From NCBI RefSeq assembly GCF_000374025.1, contig NZ_KB893172.1, positions 124,001 to 188,000 on the forward strand: a DNA stretch of 64,000 nt. The letters are read 5' to 3'. Below, piece by piece: positions 1 through 7,145 of this stretch. Origin of the DNA: Spirosoma panaciterrae DSM 21099 (GTDB lineage Bacteria; Bacteroidota; Bacteroidia; Cytophagales; Spirosomataceae). Position 1 is the first letter of the stretch. Each line of letters opens with the position of its first letter. A program made the translations under genes and the position numbers. The notes below the pieces were generated by a model. That model did not search any database, had not been told where the DNA came from, and saw only the letters and a program-made list of their open reading frames with translations.

Positions 1-104
1 GCCTGTTGAGCGCCGTCGCTGAGGGCTGATGAATTTGAGTTTTCCATGAGAACTGTGAATGTTTTAGGTTTAAAGAGAACTAATGGAAACGTAAAAAGTT
101 TTGT

Positions 105-143
105 GGTATGGTAACGCAAAGAGCTTACCCGCGTTACCGTACC
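105..143 (-). terminator. Stem-loop just downstream of the FAD/Fe-S oxidoreductase gene
   Basis: Two 13-nt arms (105-117 and 131-143) pair with a single G:U-type mismatch around a 13-nt loop. The structure lies 7-45 nt after the stop codon of the minus-strand gene that ends at position 150, the place expected of a transcription terminator. There is no clear T-run after the stem on that strand, so termination is inferred from position and pairing only. Confidence 0.4.
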
Positions 144-149
144 AATGGG

Positions 150-3100
150 TTACATAAGCGCATCAAATAAAATCTCGGCGGGGTGCTGAGCTTTCCGGCC
201 AGTGCCGTCCTTGATCTGATGGCGGCAACTTGTACCGGCTGCCGAAATGATCGCATCTTCGGCTTTTCGAACAGCAGGGAAAAGAACGAGTTCACCGATT
301 TGCATCGACAGCTCATAATGTTCCGCTTCGTACCCAAACGACCCGGCCATTCCACAGCAACCGGAAGGAATGAGTTGTACGTTGTAGTTTGGAGGTAAGG
401 AAAGCACCTTTTTCACCGGAACCATTGAAGAAAGGGCTTTTTGATGGCAATGCCCGTGTACTTTTACCAGCCGGGCTTCGGTAGTGAATACACTCTTGTT
501 TACTCGACCGGCGTCAACTTCCTGGGCCAGCCATTCCTCAAATAGAAAAACGTTTTTGGCAATACGCTGGGCATCGGCTTTCAACTCGGCAGGTACCAGA
601 TCGGGGTATTCGTCGCGGAAGGTCAGAATGGCCGATGGTTCCAGACCGATCAGGGGCGTCTGGTCGGTGATCTGGTCTTTCAACAGCGTTACATTCCGAA
701 TAGCGAGCTTACGGGCTTCATCGACCAACCCTTTCGACAAATACGTTCGGCCACTCTCGGCATGGTCGGGAATAGTGACCGTATAGCCCAGCCGTTCCAG
801 CAACTGAATCGCTTTTTGCCCAACTTCTACGTCGTTGAAATTGGTGAACTCATCACAGAAAAGCATAGGGCGCTGGGCATGGGGCGTGGATTGGGCAGCC
901 ACATTGGCCCTTTGCCCTCTACTCCTTACCCATTGCTTCAGCGTCGTGCTGGATAGGTGGGGCATCGTTCGGTCGGGGTGGAAACCGACGAGCTGATTGG
1001 CGACCCGGCGGAGAGCAGGGGCGTTATAAATGGCGTTGTAAGCCCAGGGGGCGATACTGGCCAGCGACATCAGTTTGGTGAAGTTGCCGACGAGTCTAGC
1101 CCGTAATGGAACGCCTTTTTCATGATAATGCTGTTGGGTAAATTCGGCCTTCATCCGGGCCATATCGACACTCGACGGGCATTCGGCCTTACAGCCTTTG
1201 CACGACAGACACAGGTCAAGTACTTCTTTGGCCGCTTCGTAGTCGAGTTCGGTTGGGGCCGATTGGCTGCTGTAAAAATGCCGGAGAATGTTGGCACGGG
1301 CGCGGGTCGTATCCCGTTCGCGTCGGGTAGCCATGTAGCTTGGGCACATGGTGCCACCCGAAATTTCGGTTTTACGGCAGTCGCCCGAACCGGAGCATTT
1401 TTCGGCCAGTTCGAGTAGGCCGCCATCTTTCGAAAAGTCGAATACCGTTTTAGGCTGTGAAATCACCACATCGGCTTCCGCCCGCAACGACTCGTTCATG
1501 GGGGGCGGGTCGATAACTTTGCCAGGGTTGAAGGTATTGTGCGGGTCCCAAAGGGTCTTGACCTCTTTGCACAACTGGTAGTTTTCGGGGCCAAGCATAT
1601 ACGCAATGAATTCACCCCGGAGCCGACCGTCGCCATGCTCCCCCGATAAGGAACCCCCGTATTTTTTGACCAGCTGGGCTGTATCCATCAGCAGCGCCCT
1701 GAAGTTGGCCCGGCCTTCCGACGATTTTAGGTTGATGAGTGGCAACGCATGAATTTCGCCCGCTCCGGCATGGGCCGAATATTCGAGTTTCAGCCCATGG
1801 TTCTCCCAGGCCATCCGGTCCAGTTCATCGATATAATCGGGCAGGTCACGTACATCGACAGCCGTATCTTCGATCACGTTGGCCGGTTTTTCGTCGCCCG
1901 GAATATTGTACATGATGCTCAGACCGGCTTTGCGTAACGCCCAGGGCTTCTTGGTTTCGTCATCGAACAGAATCGGGTAGGTGTAGCCCAGTCCTTTTTC
2001 CCTGAGGTCAGTAACAAACGCGCTGGCCTTCAGGCTGACGCCTTCTTTGGTGTCATCGAAAAACTCGACCATCAGAATCGCTTTGGGATCGCCCTCTACA
2101 AACGCCCGGTTTTTGGTTTGTTCGATGTTGGTTTTGGTCAGTTGCAGAATGTAATCATCGACCAGCTCCGAAGCCGAACACTGATGCGCTAGTGCCACCA
2201 GATTGGCTTCCAGTGACTGACGGATCGTTGCAAAATGAGCACAAACCAGTGCCGTTTCTTTGGGAGGTAAGGGTAGCAGATTCAGCTTGGCTTCGACTAT
2301 GAAACAGAGCGTACCTTCCGAACCCGCAATGAGGTTGGCAAAGTTGAAAAGGGGAGAGGAAAGGGACGAAGGGGAGGAGTGGGAGAAAAGGGAATCGTTC
2401 TTTCCTCCCTCTTGTCCATCCTCCCTTTCCTCCCAAAATTTTAAAAGGGCATCCAGTGCATAGCCCGTATTCCGGCGGGTGACGGTGGGTTTTGGATAGC
2501 CTTCGCGAATGTGTTGCCGGACTTCGGGTTTGGAAAGCCAGTCGCGGAATTGTACGTAAAGGCGCTGTTCGAGTGGGCTGACTACATGTTCGCCCCGGCA
2601 TTTGGCGTCGAACTGCTCCTGTGTCAATGGGCCAAATGTGACTTCCGCACCGTCGCTCAGAACGGCCCGAACTTCGAGCAGATGATCGCGCGTGGTGCCC
2701 CAGACGATGGAGTGAAGGCCACAGGAGTTGTTGCCAATCATACCGCCAATCATAGCCCGGCTGGCTGTACTGGTTTCGGGGCCAAAGAGCAGCCCATGCG
2801 GTTTCAGAAAGGCGTTCAGGTCGTCGCGGATAACGCCGGGTTGTACACGAACCCATCGCTCGGCGGCATTGACTTCCTGAATGGTTCCGAAGTATTTAGA
2901 AATATCGACCACAATACCGCTACCTACAACCTGACCGGCAAGTGAGGTTCCGGCGGCACGGGGGATCAATCCCAGGCCATGTTGTTGCGCAAATCGCAGG
3001 AGCCGTTTAATGTCGGCGACCGACTTGGGTAAGGCCACCGCTATGGGCATTTCCTGATAGACCGAGGCATCCGTTGCGTAGAGTAAACGCTGGGCGGTGT

Positions 3101-3185
3101 GTTCGGGAGATTCATCGAAATAAAGGTCGCCTTCGAATGAAGGTTCCAGCGAGGCAAAGGGCGGTTTATGAGGAAGACGAAACAT
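150..3185 (-). CDS. FAD-binding and Fe-S-binding oxidoreductase (D-lactate dehydrogenase/glycolate oxidase type)
   Basis: A 1011-residue fusion of a flavin dehydrogenase and a GlpC/LldE-like Fe-S module. Visible parts in order: FAD-binding type 4 domain (residues about 40-180, with PRAAGTSLAGQ near 75-85 and GNNSCG at 151-156), FAD-oxidase C-terminal domain (about 280-560, with SGEHGDGRLRGEF near 514-526), a ferredoxin-like region with cysteines 597, 603, 614, 659, 662, 665 and 669, and a CCG-type domain with GHCHQKAL (911-918) and GCCG (942-945). Such proteins oxidise 2-hydroxy acids, commonly D-lactate, and pass electrons to the respiratory chain; the substrate here cannot be read from sequence. 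Residues about 250-279 (KFWEERED...SSPSSLSSPL) are a low-complexity insertion between the conserved TGYALDALL and FNFANLIAGSEGTL. They coincide exactly with a palindromic repeat at 2349-2440. ATG start; a stem-loop follows the stop. Confidence 0.9.
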   Translation of the reverse strand: MFRLPHKPPFASLEPSFEGDLYFDESPEHTAQRLLYATDASVYQEMPIAVALPKSVADIKRLLRFAQQHGLGLIPRAAGTSLAGQVVGSGIVVDISKYFGTIQEVNAAERWVRVQPGVIRDDLNAFLKPHGLLFGPETSTASRAMIGGMIGNNSCGLHSIVWGTTRDHLLEVRAVLSDGAEVTFGPLTQEQFDAKCRGEHVVSPLEQRLYVQFRDWLSKPEVRQHIREGYPKPTVTRRNTGYALDALLKFWEEREDGQEGGKNDSLFSHSSPSSLSSPLFNFANLIAGSEGTLCFIVEAKLNLLPLPPKETALVCAHFATIRQSLEANLVALAHQCSASELVDDYILQLTKTNIEQTKNRAFVEGDPKAILMVEFFDDTKEGVSLKASAFVTDLREKGLGYTYPILFDDETKKPWALRKAGLSIMYNIPGDEKPANVIEDTAVDVRDLPDYIDELDRMAWENHGLKLEYSAHAGAGEIHALPLINLKSSEGRANFRALLMDTAQLVKKYGGSLSGEHGDGRLRGEFIAYMLGPENYQLCKEVKTLWDPHNTFNPGKVIDPPPMNESLRAEADVVISQPKTVFDFSKDGGLLELAEKCSGSGDCRKTEISGGTMCPSYMATRRERDTTRARANILRHFYSSQSAPTELDYEAAKEVLDLCLSCKGCKAECPSSVDMARMKAEFTQQHYHEKGVPLRARLVGNFTKLMSLASIAPWAYNAIYNAPALRRVANQLVGFHPDRTMPHLSSTTLKQWVRSRGQRANVAAQSTPHAQRPMLFCDEFTNFNDVEVGQKAIQLLERLGYTVTIPDHAESGRTYLSKGLVDEARKLAIRNVTLLKDQITDQTPLIGLEPSAILTFRDEYPDLVPAELKADAQRIAKNVFLFEEWLAQEVDAGRVNKSVFTTEARLVKVHGHCHQKALSSMVPVKKVLSLPPNYNVQLIPSGCCGMAGSFGYEAEHYELSMQIGELVLFPAVRKAEDAIISAAGTSCRHQIKDGTGRKAQHPAEILFDALM
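2349..2440. repeat. Purine/pyrimidine palindromic element (type B) inserted in frame inside a gene
   Basis: The left part is G/A-rich (GGGGAGAGGAAAGGGA...) and the right part is C/T-rich (...CTCCCTTTCCTCCC), forming an imperfect hairpin of about 90 nt. It closely resembles the elements between permease genes (for example 14708-14804 and 39351-39448). Its length is a multiple of three and it keeps the oxidoreductase frame open, adding about 30 residues. The reading phase used here (GGK...SSPSSLSS) is the same phase that stays open when the intergenic copies are translated. Confidence 0.75.
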
Positions 3186-3211
3186 ATACCAAAGGTATGA
3201 AGAAACTTAGT

Positions 3212-3691
3212 TCACTCTTTCGGAACCAGTTTATAAGCTCGCCAAACAAAGAAGCTAACCACTACGGTTAGCAACCCAATCATACTGGGAATTGTCCATC
3301 CGATGAGTTGATCCTGATTGTAGAATTTAGCCCAAATGGACTGACCTTGTATCACCAGAAACAGACTGGCAACGAACAGACGCATGCTGGCAGTCATTAG
3401 CCGAATATTTCCGAGCTGACGGGCTATATTCTCCGGTGTACGGGGGCCAGGAAAGTTCATAAAGTCGGGATGGATTTTTTGAGAAGCCCATAGTATACCG
3501 ATAACCAAGAAAGCAATAACGGGTAAGATCAGTAAAGTTGCCGGGCTACCCCATCGATCGGGCTGGCCATGTAGATTGTAATGAATCGCTATTGGGTTGG
3601 GCAACCATAGGGCTCCGGCGATGGAAAACATAGTGAGCAGTATAAGCAGCAATATAGTCAGCCAATTGGTAAGGCGTTCATAGGTAGCCAT
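3212..3691 (-). CDS. DUF1648-like membrane protein
   Basis: 159 residues with about four membrane segments (residues 8-28, 50-70, 101-120, 130-152). The stretch LPNPIAIHYNLHGQPDRWGS after the first segment fits the DUF1648 pattern (P-x-x-I-x-x-H-x-x-x-x-G-x-x-D) found in SdpI-like and related membrane proteins. That family includes immunity and regulatory proteins of sporulation-killing systems, but most members are uncharacterised. The gene starts with ATG, ends 27 nt beyond the start of the oxidoreductase gene on the same strand, and diverges from the ExbD-like gene. No partner is visible, so a function is not assigned. Confidence 0.7.
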   Translation of the reverse strand: MATYERLTNWLTILLLILLTMFSIAGALWLPNPIAIHYNLHGQPDRWGSPATLLILPVIAFLVIGILWASQKIHPDFMNFPGPRTPENIARQLGNIRLMTASMRLFVASLFLVIQGQSIWAKFYNQDQLIGWTIPSMIGLLTVVVSFFVWRAYKLVPKE

Positions 3692-3794
3692 GTCTGTAAT
3701 TAAGGGTAAAGTGTATACCAGAGAAGGTAAGAAACCATAGGCAGATTATGGAATTGACTACTTGTCTGCATCCATCGGGTAAACGACTACCGCT

Positions 3795-4343
3795 ATGACT
3801 TTCCGCCGAACCTCTACACCGATCCACGTTGATTTTACCCCTTTTGTCGACCTCGCCTTTTTGCTATTAACCTTCTTTATGCTGATCAAGACGGTACAGC
3901 AGCCTGGCATGATGACCACCTCTGTTCGTGGGGGTAGTATGTGTTATTGGGATGAACGCCCGAAACCAGATGCACACATATTCCTTTTGGCTAACAATCG
4001 AATTGGCTTTCTGACGTATCGACCTGATGGCTCGAATGCGGAGTTTTTAGAAACTGATTATTCCATTGAGGGGATCAGAAAGCAGCTATTGAGTATCAGC
4101 CTGAATCACGATTATGGGGCCATTGTGCTGATTAAGCCCACGGAACAGGCAACATTCAAAAATATTGTTGATGTACTGGATGAACTGCAAATTCTTGGGC
4201 ATATCAACTTTAATCTGGGATACAAGCTGACTGCCGAGGAGAAGCATATGCTGGAGAGGTATAAACAGTATAAAGCTGATAACCCGTCAATCCCTGTAAT
4301 GATGCATGTGCCTTTATATCCTCATTCACCAATTTATATGTAG
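3795..4343 (+). CDS. ExbD/TolR-family proton-channel subunit, orphan
   Basis: 182 residues: a short cytoplasmic N-terminus, one membrane segment (about 15-32, FTPFVDLAFLLLTFFMLI) with the acidic residue D19 in the place of the essential proton-carrying Asp of ExbD/TolR, then a periplasmic domain (about 45-155). ExbD works with ExbB and TonB to energise outer-membrane receptors. There is no exbB or tonB next to it, so it either borrows an ExbB from elsewhere or is a stand-alone paralog, as is common in Bacteroidetes. The tail after residue 150 (KLTAEEKHMLERYKQYKADN...) is longer than in classical ExbD. It is the only + strand gene between divergent and convergent minus-strand genes. ATG start. 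Confidence 0.8.
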   Translation: MTFRRTSTPIHVDFTPFVDLAFLLLTFFMLIKTVQQPGMMTTSVRGGSMCYWDERPKPDAHIFLLANNRIGFLTYRPDGSNAEFLETDYSIEGIRKQLLSISLNHDYGAIVLIKPTEQATFKNIVDVLDELQILGHINFNLGYKLTAEEKHMLERYKQYKADNPSIPVMMHVPLYPHSPIYM

Positions 4344-4378
4344 TGTGACATAGCTGATTTTTCAGGCTAGTGTAACTA

Positions 4379-4642
4379 TTAATCATCATAATGTCCGCGA
4401 AGCGAGTGGACAATTATATCGGTATCAGTAACTGCATAAATAATCCGATGCTCGTCGGTAATTCGACGTGACCAGAATCCACTTCGATCACCTTTTAGTG
4501 GTTCTGGCTTTCCGATTCCCTCAAAAGGTGTACGGCAACATTCCTCAATAATTCGGAAAATACGTTTTAAGATTTTAGGCTCAAAGGCTGCCCATTCGGA
4601 TAGATGTTCGAGGGCTTCGGGCTGAATGCGCGTTGTCCTCAT
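4379..4642 (-). CDS. YoeB/Txe-type mRNA interferase toxin
   Basis: 87 residues, the usual size for the family. The core GKPEPLKGDRSGFWSRRITD and the tail SLRGHY are characteristic of Txe/YoeB toxins. E47, R66, H84 and Y85 match the catalytic set known from E. coli YoeB (E46, R65, H83, Y84), so the toxin is predicted to be active and to cut mRNA at the ribosomal A site. The start codon overlaps the antitoxin stop by 4 nt (ATGA), showing translational coupling in a two-gene operon. The second gene position and family make it the toxin. Confidence 0.9.
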   Translation of the reverse strand: MRTTRIQPEALEHLSEWAAFEPKILKRIFRIIEECCRTPFEGIGKPEPLKGDRSGFWSRRITDEHRIIYAVTDTDIIVHSLRGHYDD

Positions 4643-4902
4643 TTGGTGACCTTAAACTTAGTCACTTCCGCCAATACATCGACAGATTCATCATTGTCTA
4701 ATGCATTTGCGAGTCGGGCCAGGTCTTCGTAAGGGAGGGCATATTCATACGTAGCTGCTTCATTTCGGGCTATCAATTCCTCGGTTGTTTCTTCAGGTTT
4801 TACAATTACCTGAACTCGACGGTTGCCGTAATAAGCTTTAATGCTCTCCAGCAAGTTGGGCCCTGCTTTGTCTGCGTCAATATGAAATACGAGAGAGTCC
4901 AT
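4639..4902 (-). CDS. Antitoxin of the YoeB-type pair
   Basis: 87 residues, acidic, lying directly upstream of and overlapping the YoeB-like toxin gene. It shows no strong resemblance to the classical YefM sequence by eye; the region around residues 35-65 (KPEETTEELIARNEAATYEY) looks like a helical toxin-neutralising part. The role is assigned from operon position. Such antitoxins usually bind the promoter and repress the operon. A Bacteroidetes-type -7 box (TATCTTTG on the minus strand) lies 14-21 nt upstream of the ATG. Confidence 0.75.
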   Translation of the reverse strand: MDSLVFHIDADKAGPNLLESIKAYYGNRRVQVIVKPEETTEELIARNEAATYEYALPYEDLARLANALDNDESVDVLAEVTKFKVTK

Positions 4903-4915
4903 GACTGATTTTTAT

Positions 4916-4923
4916 CAAAGATA
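4916..4923 (-). promoter_or_regulatory. Bacteroidetes-type -7 box for the toxin-antitoxin operon
   Basis: Minus-strand TATCTTTG matches the TAnnTTTG consensus of primary-sigma promoters in Bacteroidetes and lies 14 nt before the antitoxin ATG, giving a very short leader. No good -33 TTTG element was found at the usual distance, so the call rests on the -7 box and its position. Confidence 0.45.
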
Positions 4924-4936
4924 ACCAAAAACTTTA

Positions 4937-5299
4937 TCAGCGAGGTTTGTTATCGCCCCGGTCAAAGACGCGCTTTAGGCGGCTACCGATAAAACTACCC
5001 ACAAACGTCAGAATCATGGAGCCGTATAGTCCGAAATTCTCCAGTTCGATATGGAAGGAATTGGTGGGGTGTTCGAGAAAGAAGGTGTAAACAAGCCAGA
5101 TCGATGATGCCTGGACGATGGCCAGAAACCAGCCTTTGCGGGGTTCCAGAAACCCCAGACCCGTTGCCAGAATGGTAGCGACCAGATAGGGAAGGTGGGC
5201 CGCTATGGCAACCCGAATGCAATACAATAAAAACGCGCTCCCGATCAGCGTCAGGACCACGTTTAGCAAAAGTCGGCGGTCGAAAAAAGAAGCGTTCAT
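4937..5299 (-). CDS. Small hydrophobic membrane protein of unknown function
   Basis: 120 residues with four predicted membrane spans (about 10-30, 36-52, 57-75 and 89-108) and a basic C-terminal end (GSRLKRVFDRGDNKPR). No family is recognised. It ends 35 nt upstream of the antitoxin gene and begins just after a perfect 24-bp inverted repeat that separates it from the DUF4097 gene. ATG start; composition is like its neighbours. Confidence 0.6.
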   Translation of the reverse strand: MNASFFDRRLLLNVVLTLIGSAFLLYCIRVAIAAHLPYLVATILATGLGFLEPRKGWFLAIVQASSIWLVYTFFLEHPTNSFHIELENFGLYGSMILTFVGSFIGSRLKRVFDRGDNKPR

Positions 5300-5303
5300 A
5301 GTA

Positions 5304-5370
5304 TATATGATGTATGATATAGGATGTTCGGGCGCTTATAAGCCATACATCCTATATCATACATCATATA
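5304..5370. repeat. Perfect 24-bp inverted repeat between two minus-strand genes
   Basis: Positions 5304-5327 and 5347-5370 are exact reverse complements (TATATGATGTATGATATAGG...), with a 19-nt loop. It fills the whole gap between the stop codon of the DUF4097 gene (5375) and the start codon of the next gene (5299). It is AT-rich, unlike the G-rich elements elsewhere in the window, but occupies the same kind of position directly after a stop codon. It could act as an attenuator, terminator or RNA stabiliser. Confidence 0.75.
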
Positions 5371-5374
5371 GCCC

Positions 5375-6427
5375 TTACTGGTTCACATACACGTTACCTG
5401 CCGTGGCGGAGAGTGTAACCGGAATACCCCCTCCGTTGAGGGTGCCTTTAATACGATTGCGGTCCGTATCACCACTGAAGTTGTTCAGCGGAATTTTGAT
5501 GTGATTGCCACTCAGGTTTAAGCTAATGCCTTTATCGAGCGGCATTCGTACACGAACGCTACCCGCACTGGTCGACAGACGAACCGGGCCGGTCAGTTTG
5601 CTGATGCTCACGTCAACCCCACCGGCACTGGTGCTGGCATCGATGCTGCCCACGATGTTGTCCAGACGAACTGAGCCGCCCGATGTGCCTGCTTTGATGT
5701 CGCCTTCAATATCTTCGCCGTTTACGCTGCCCCCGCTGGTTTGGGCATCGATAGGGCCTTTCAGATCGGTCAGGCGAATGCTGCCGCCTGAGGTTTGTAG
5801 CCGCATTTTGCCCGATGACGATTTCGCTTCGATGGAGCCACCGGAGGTTTGCAGAGCGATTTCGCCGGATCCAGTTGCCTGACAGCCGTCGAGATGGATG
5901 CTGCCACCGGAGGTCTGGCCGTTGATGTCGCCATCTACATCGCTCATGTGCAGGCTACCCCCGCTGGTACGGAATTTCTGCGTACCGTTTAGGGCCGCCA
6001 GGTGAATGCTGCCTCCTGAGGTGCGCAGGTCAGTAGCCATGTTGCGGGGGGTATAGAATTTGAAACCAATGCTGAGTGACCGTTTCCAGTCACGGTCGTT
6101 GTTCCGGCGTTTGGCGGTGGCCACTACCGTATTGCCTTCCTGCGTAATGGAGATGTCGTAGTCTCTAAGCCGCTCTTCAATTTCGGCTTTATCCAGATTT
6201 CCATTTCCGTTATTGCCGCGTACATACATTTCTACTTTTACCTCTTTTCCTGAGCCGCCCTCTACGGTCAGGCTACCGCCGGAGGTTTCGGCCCGAACGG
6301 TATTGATATTGCCCGAAAAGGTTTTGGTCTGGTAAGGAGTCTGGTCGTCGGCCGGACGATTGGCAAGGGTTGTCAGCGAGAGGGTTGCTGCGCCGAGGAG
6401 TGTTAAGAAGAATTGATTCCGTTTCAT
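5375..6427 (-). CDS. Secreted DUF4097-type beta-repeat protein with TSGGS repeats
   Basis: 350 residues with a signal peptide (MKRNQFFLTLLGAATLSLTTLA). Residues about 115-300 are built from repeats of roughly 18-22 residues centred on T-S-G-G-S or T-S-A-G-S (TSGGSIHL, TSGGSLHM, TSGGSIEA, TSGGSIRL, TSGGSVNG, TSGGSVRL), as in DUF4097/'putative adhesin' proteins expected to form a right-handed beta-helix. The cellular role of the family is not established; in Bacteroidetes they often lie beside sigma/anti-sigma genes. Unlike the two DUF4097 genes at 20-22 kb, this one has its own sigma-54-like promoter with tandem upstream boxes (6538-6551 and 6606-6643), the same architecture as the permease operons. 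Confidence 0.85.
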   Translation of the reverse strand: MKRNQFFLTLLGAATLSLTTLANRPADDQTPYQTKTFSGNINTVRAETSGGSLTVEGGSGKEVKVEMYVRGNNGNGNLDKAEIEERLRDYDISITQEGNTVVATAKRRNNDRDWKRSLSIGFKFYTPRNMATDLRTSGGSIHLAALNGTQKFRTSGGSLHMSDVDGDINGQTSGGSIHLDGCQATGSGEIALQTSGGSIEAKSSSGKMRLQTSGGSIRLTDLKGPIDAQTSGGSVNGEDIEGDIKAGTSGGSVRLDNIVGSIDASTSAGGVDVSISKLTGPVRLSTSAGSVRVRMPLDKGISLNLSGNHIKIPLNNFSGDTDRNRIKGTLNGGGIPVTLSATAGNVYVNQ

Positions 6428-6537
6428 ACGATTGATTTTGATTTCGCTGTATCAAAGATGATGTTTCTCTTACGAAGGTTGCATTAGCTGTTGTTCATAC
6501 CCGTCGGGCGTTGGCCGTCCGGTTAGTAGAGATCTTT

Positions 6538-6551
6538 CAATGGGTATGCCA
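6538..6551 (-). promoter_or_regulatory. Sigma-54-like -24/-12 promoter of the DUF4097 gene
   Basis: Minus-strand TGGCATACCCATTG has the -24 TGGYAYR and a TTG at the -12 position with the spacing (11 bp from TGG to TTG) seen at the other five units. It lies about 110-125 nt upstream of the ATG at 6427. The proximal upstream box starts 55 bp away. Confidence 0.7.
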
Positions 6552-6605
6552 ATTTGTATAAAGATCTGAGGTATAGGGGTTTGTGTTTTTCTGTTGTATT
6601 GCCTC

Positions 6606-6643
6606 TGTCCGACAGCGGACATCTGGTTGTTCATTCACGGACA
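6606..6643 (-). promoter_or_regulatory. Tandem upstream activator boxes
   Basis: Box 1 (6606-6621) is a perfect TGTCCG-ACAG-CGGACA palindrome. Box 2 (6628-6643) is TGTTCA-TTCA-CGGACA. They are 22 bp apart, two helical turns, so a dimeric activator would contact one DNA face. The same pair recurs at five permease operons. Confidence 0.75.
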
Positions 6644-6651
6644 AAAACAGC

Positions 6652-7145
6652 ACGTTTGCTTACGGCCAGATACAAAATCATACAACTGCCTTCTTAGAAA
6701 ACTACTAAACCCTAGTTATTTATACGCATAGATAAATATAGTAAAGTTTAAAAATCAGGTGGTTATGGTGTGAAAATACTTACCAAGGATATCTTATTTT
6801 TAGCCTGATTCGAATTTTATTTTGAAATAATTAAAGAATATAAAATTAAATTTTAAATATTAAGGCATATAATAGAATATAATTGTGAATAAATATAGTA
6901 ATTGGAAATTTACTATTGATTTATTGTTTTTATTGGAATTATATTTGGATTAAAAATGACCTGACAACAGGAAATTTTTTAATGCCTGGCCAGCATCAAT
7001 AAGTCTCTGAGTATACCTGGAAAAGGTCGCAATACCACCTGCCTTGTCCGGATTTCTTTCCACGTAATAAAGCGCCTGTTCTTTTTCCATTAGCACCAGT
7101 CAGTCACTGGCGTAGGTGTTCTTTTTAACCTAATCATGGAGTGAA
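6652..7145 (+). other. Long intergenic region upstream of susC with an AT-rich core
   Basis: No reading frame of interest is present. The part at about 6720-6960 is strikingly AT-rich compared with the flanking genes. It contains one good plus-strand promoter candidate (6916-6947). The remaining 190 nt or so up to the susC ATG would be an unusually long leader; nothing recognisable as a riboswitch was seen in it. Confidence 0.5.
6916..6947 (+). promoter_or_regulatory. Candidate Bacteroidetes promoter for the SusC/SusD pair
   Basis: TATATTTG at 6940-6947 fits the -7 consensus TAnnTTTG, with a TTG at 6916-6918, 21 bp upstream, as a -33 element. It lies in AT-rich DNA about 200 nt before the susC ATG. 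AT-rich context raises the chance of a random match. Confidence 0.4.

Noticed and set aside
2155..2856. 233-codon minus-strand frame overlapping the oxidoreductase
   Set aside because: Alternative frame inside a gene with clear FAD-binding motifs; composition is typical of a shadow frame.
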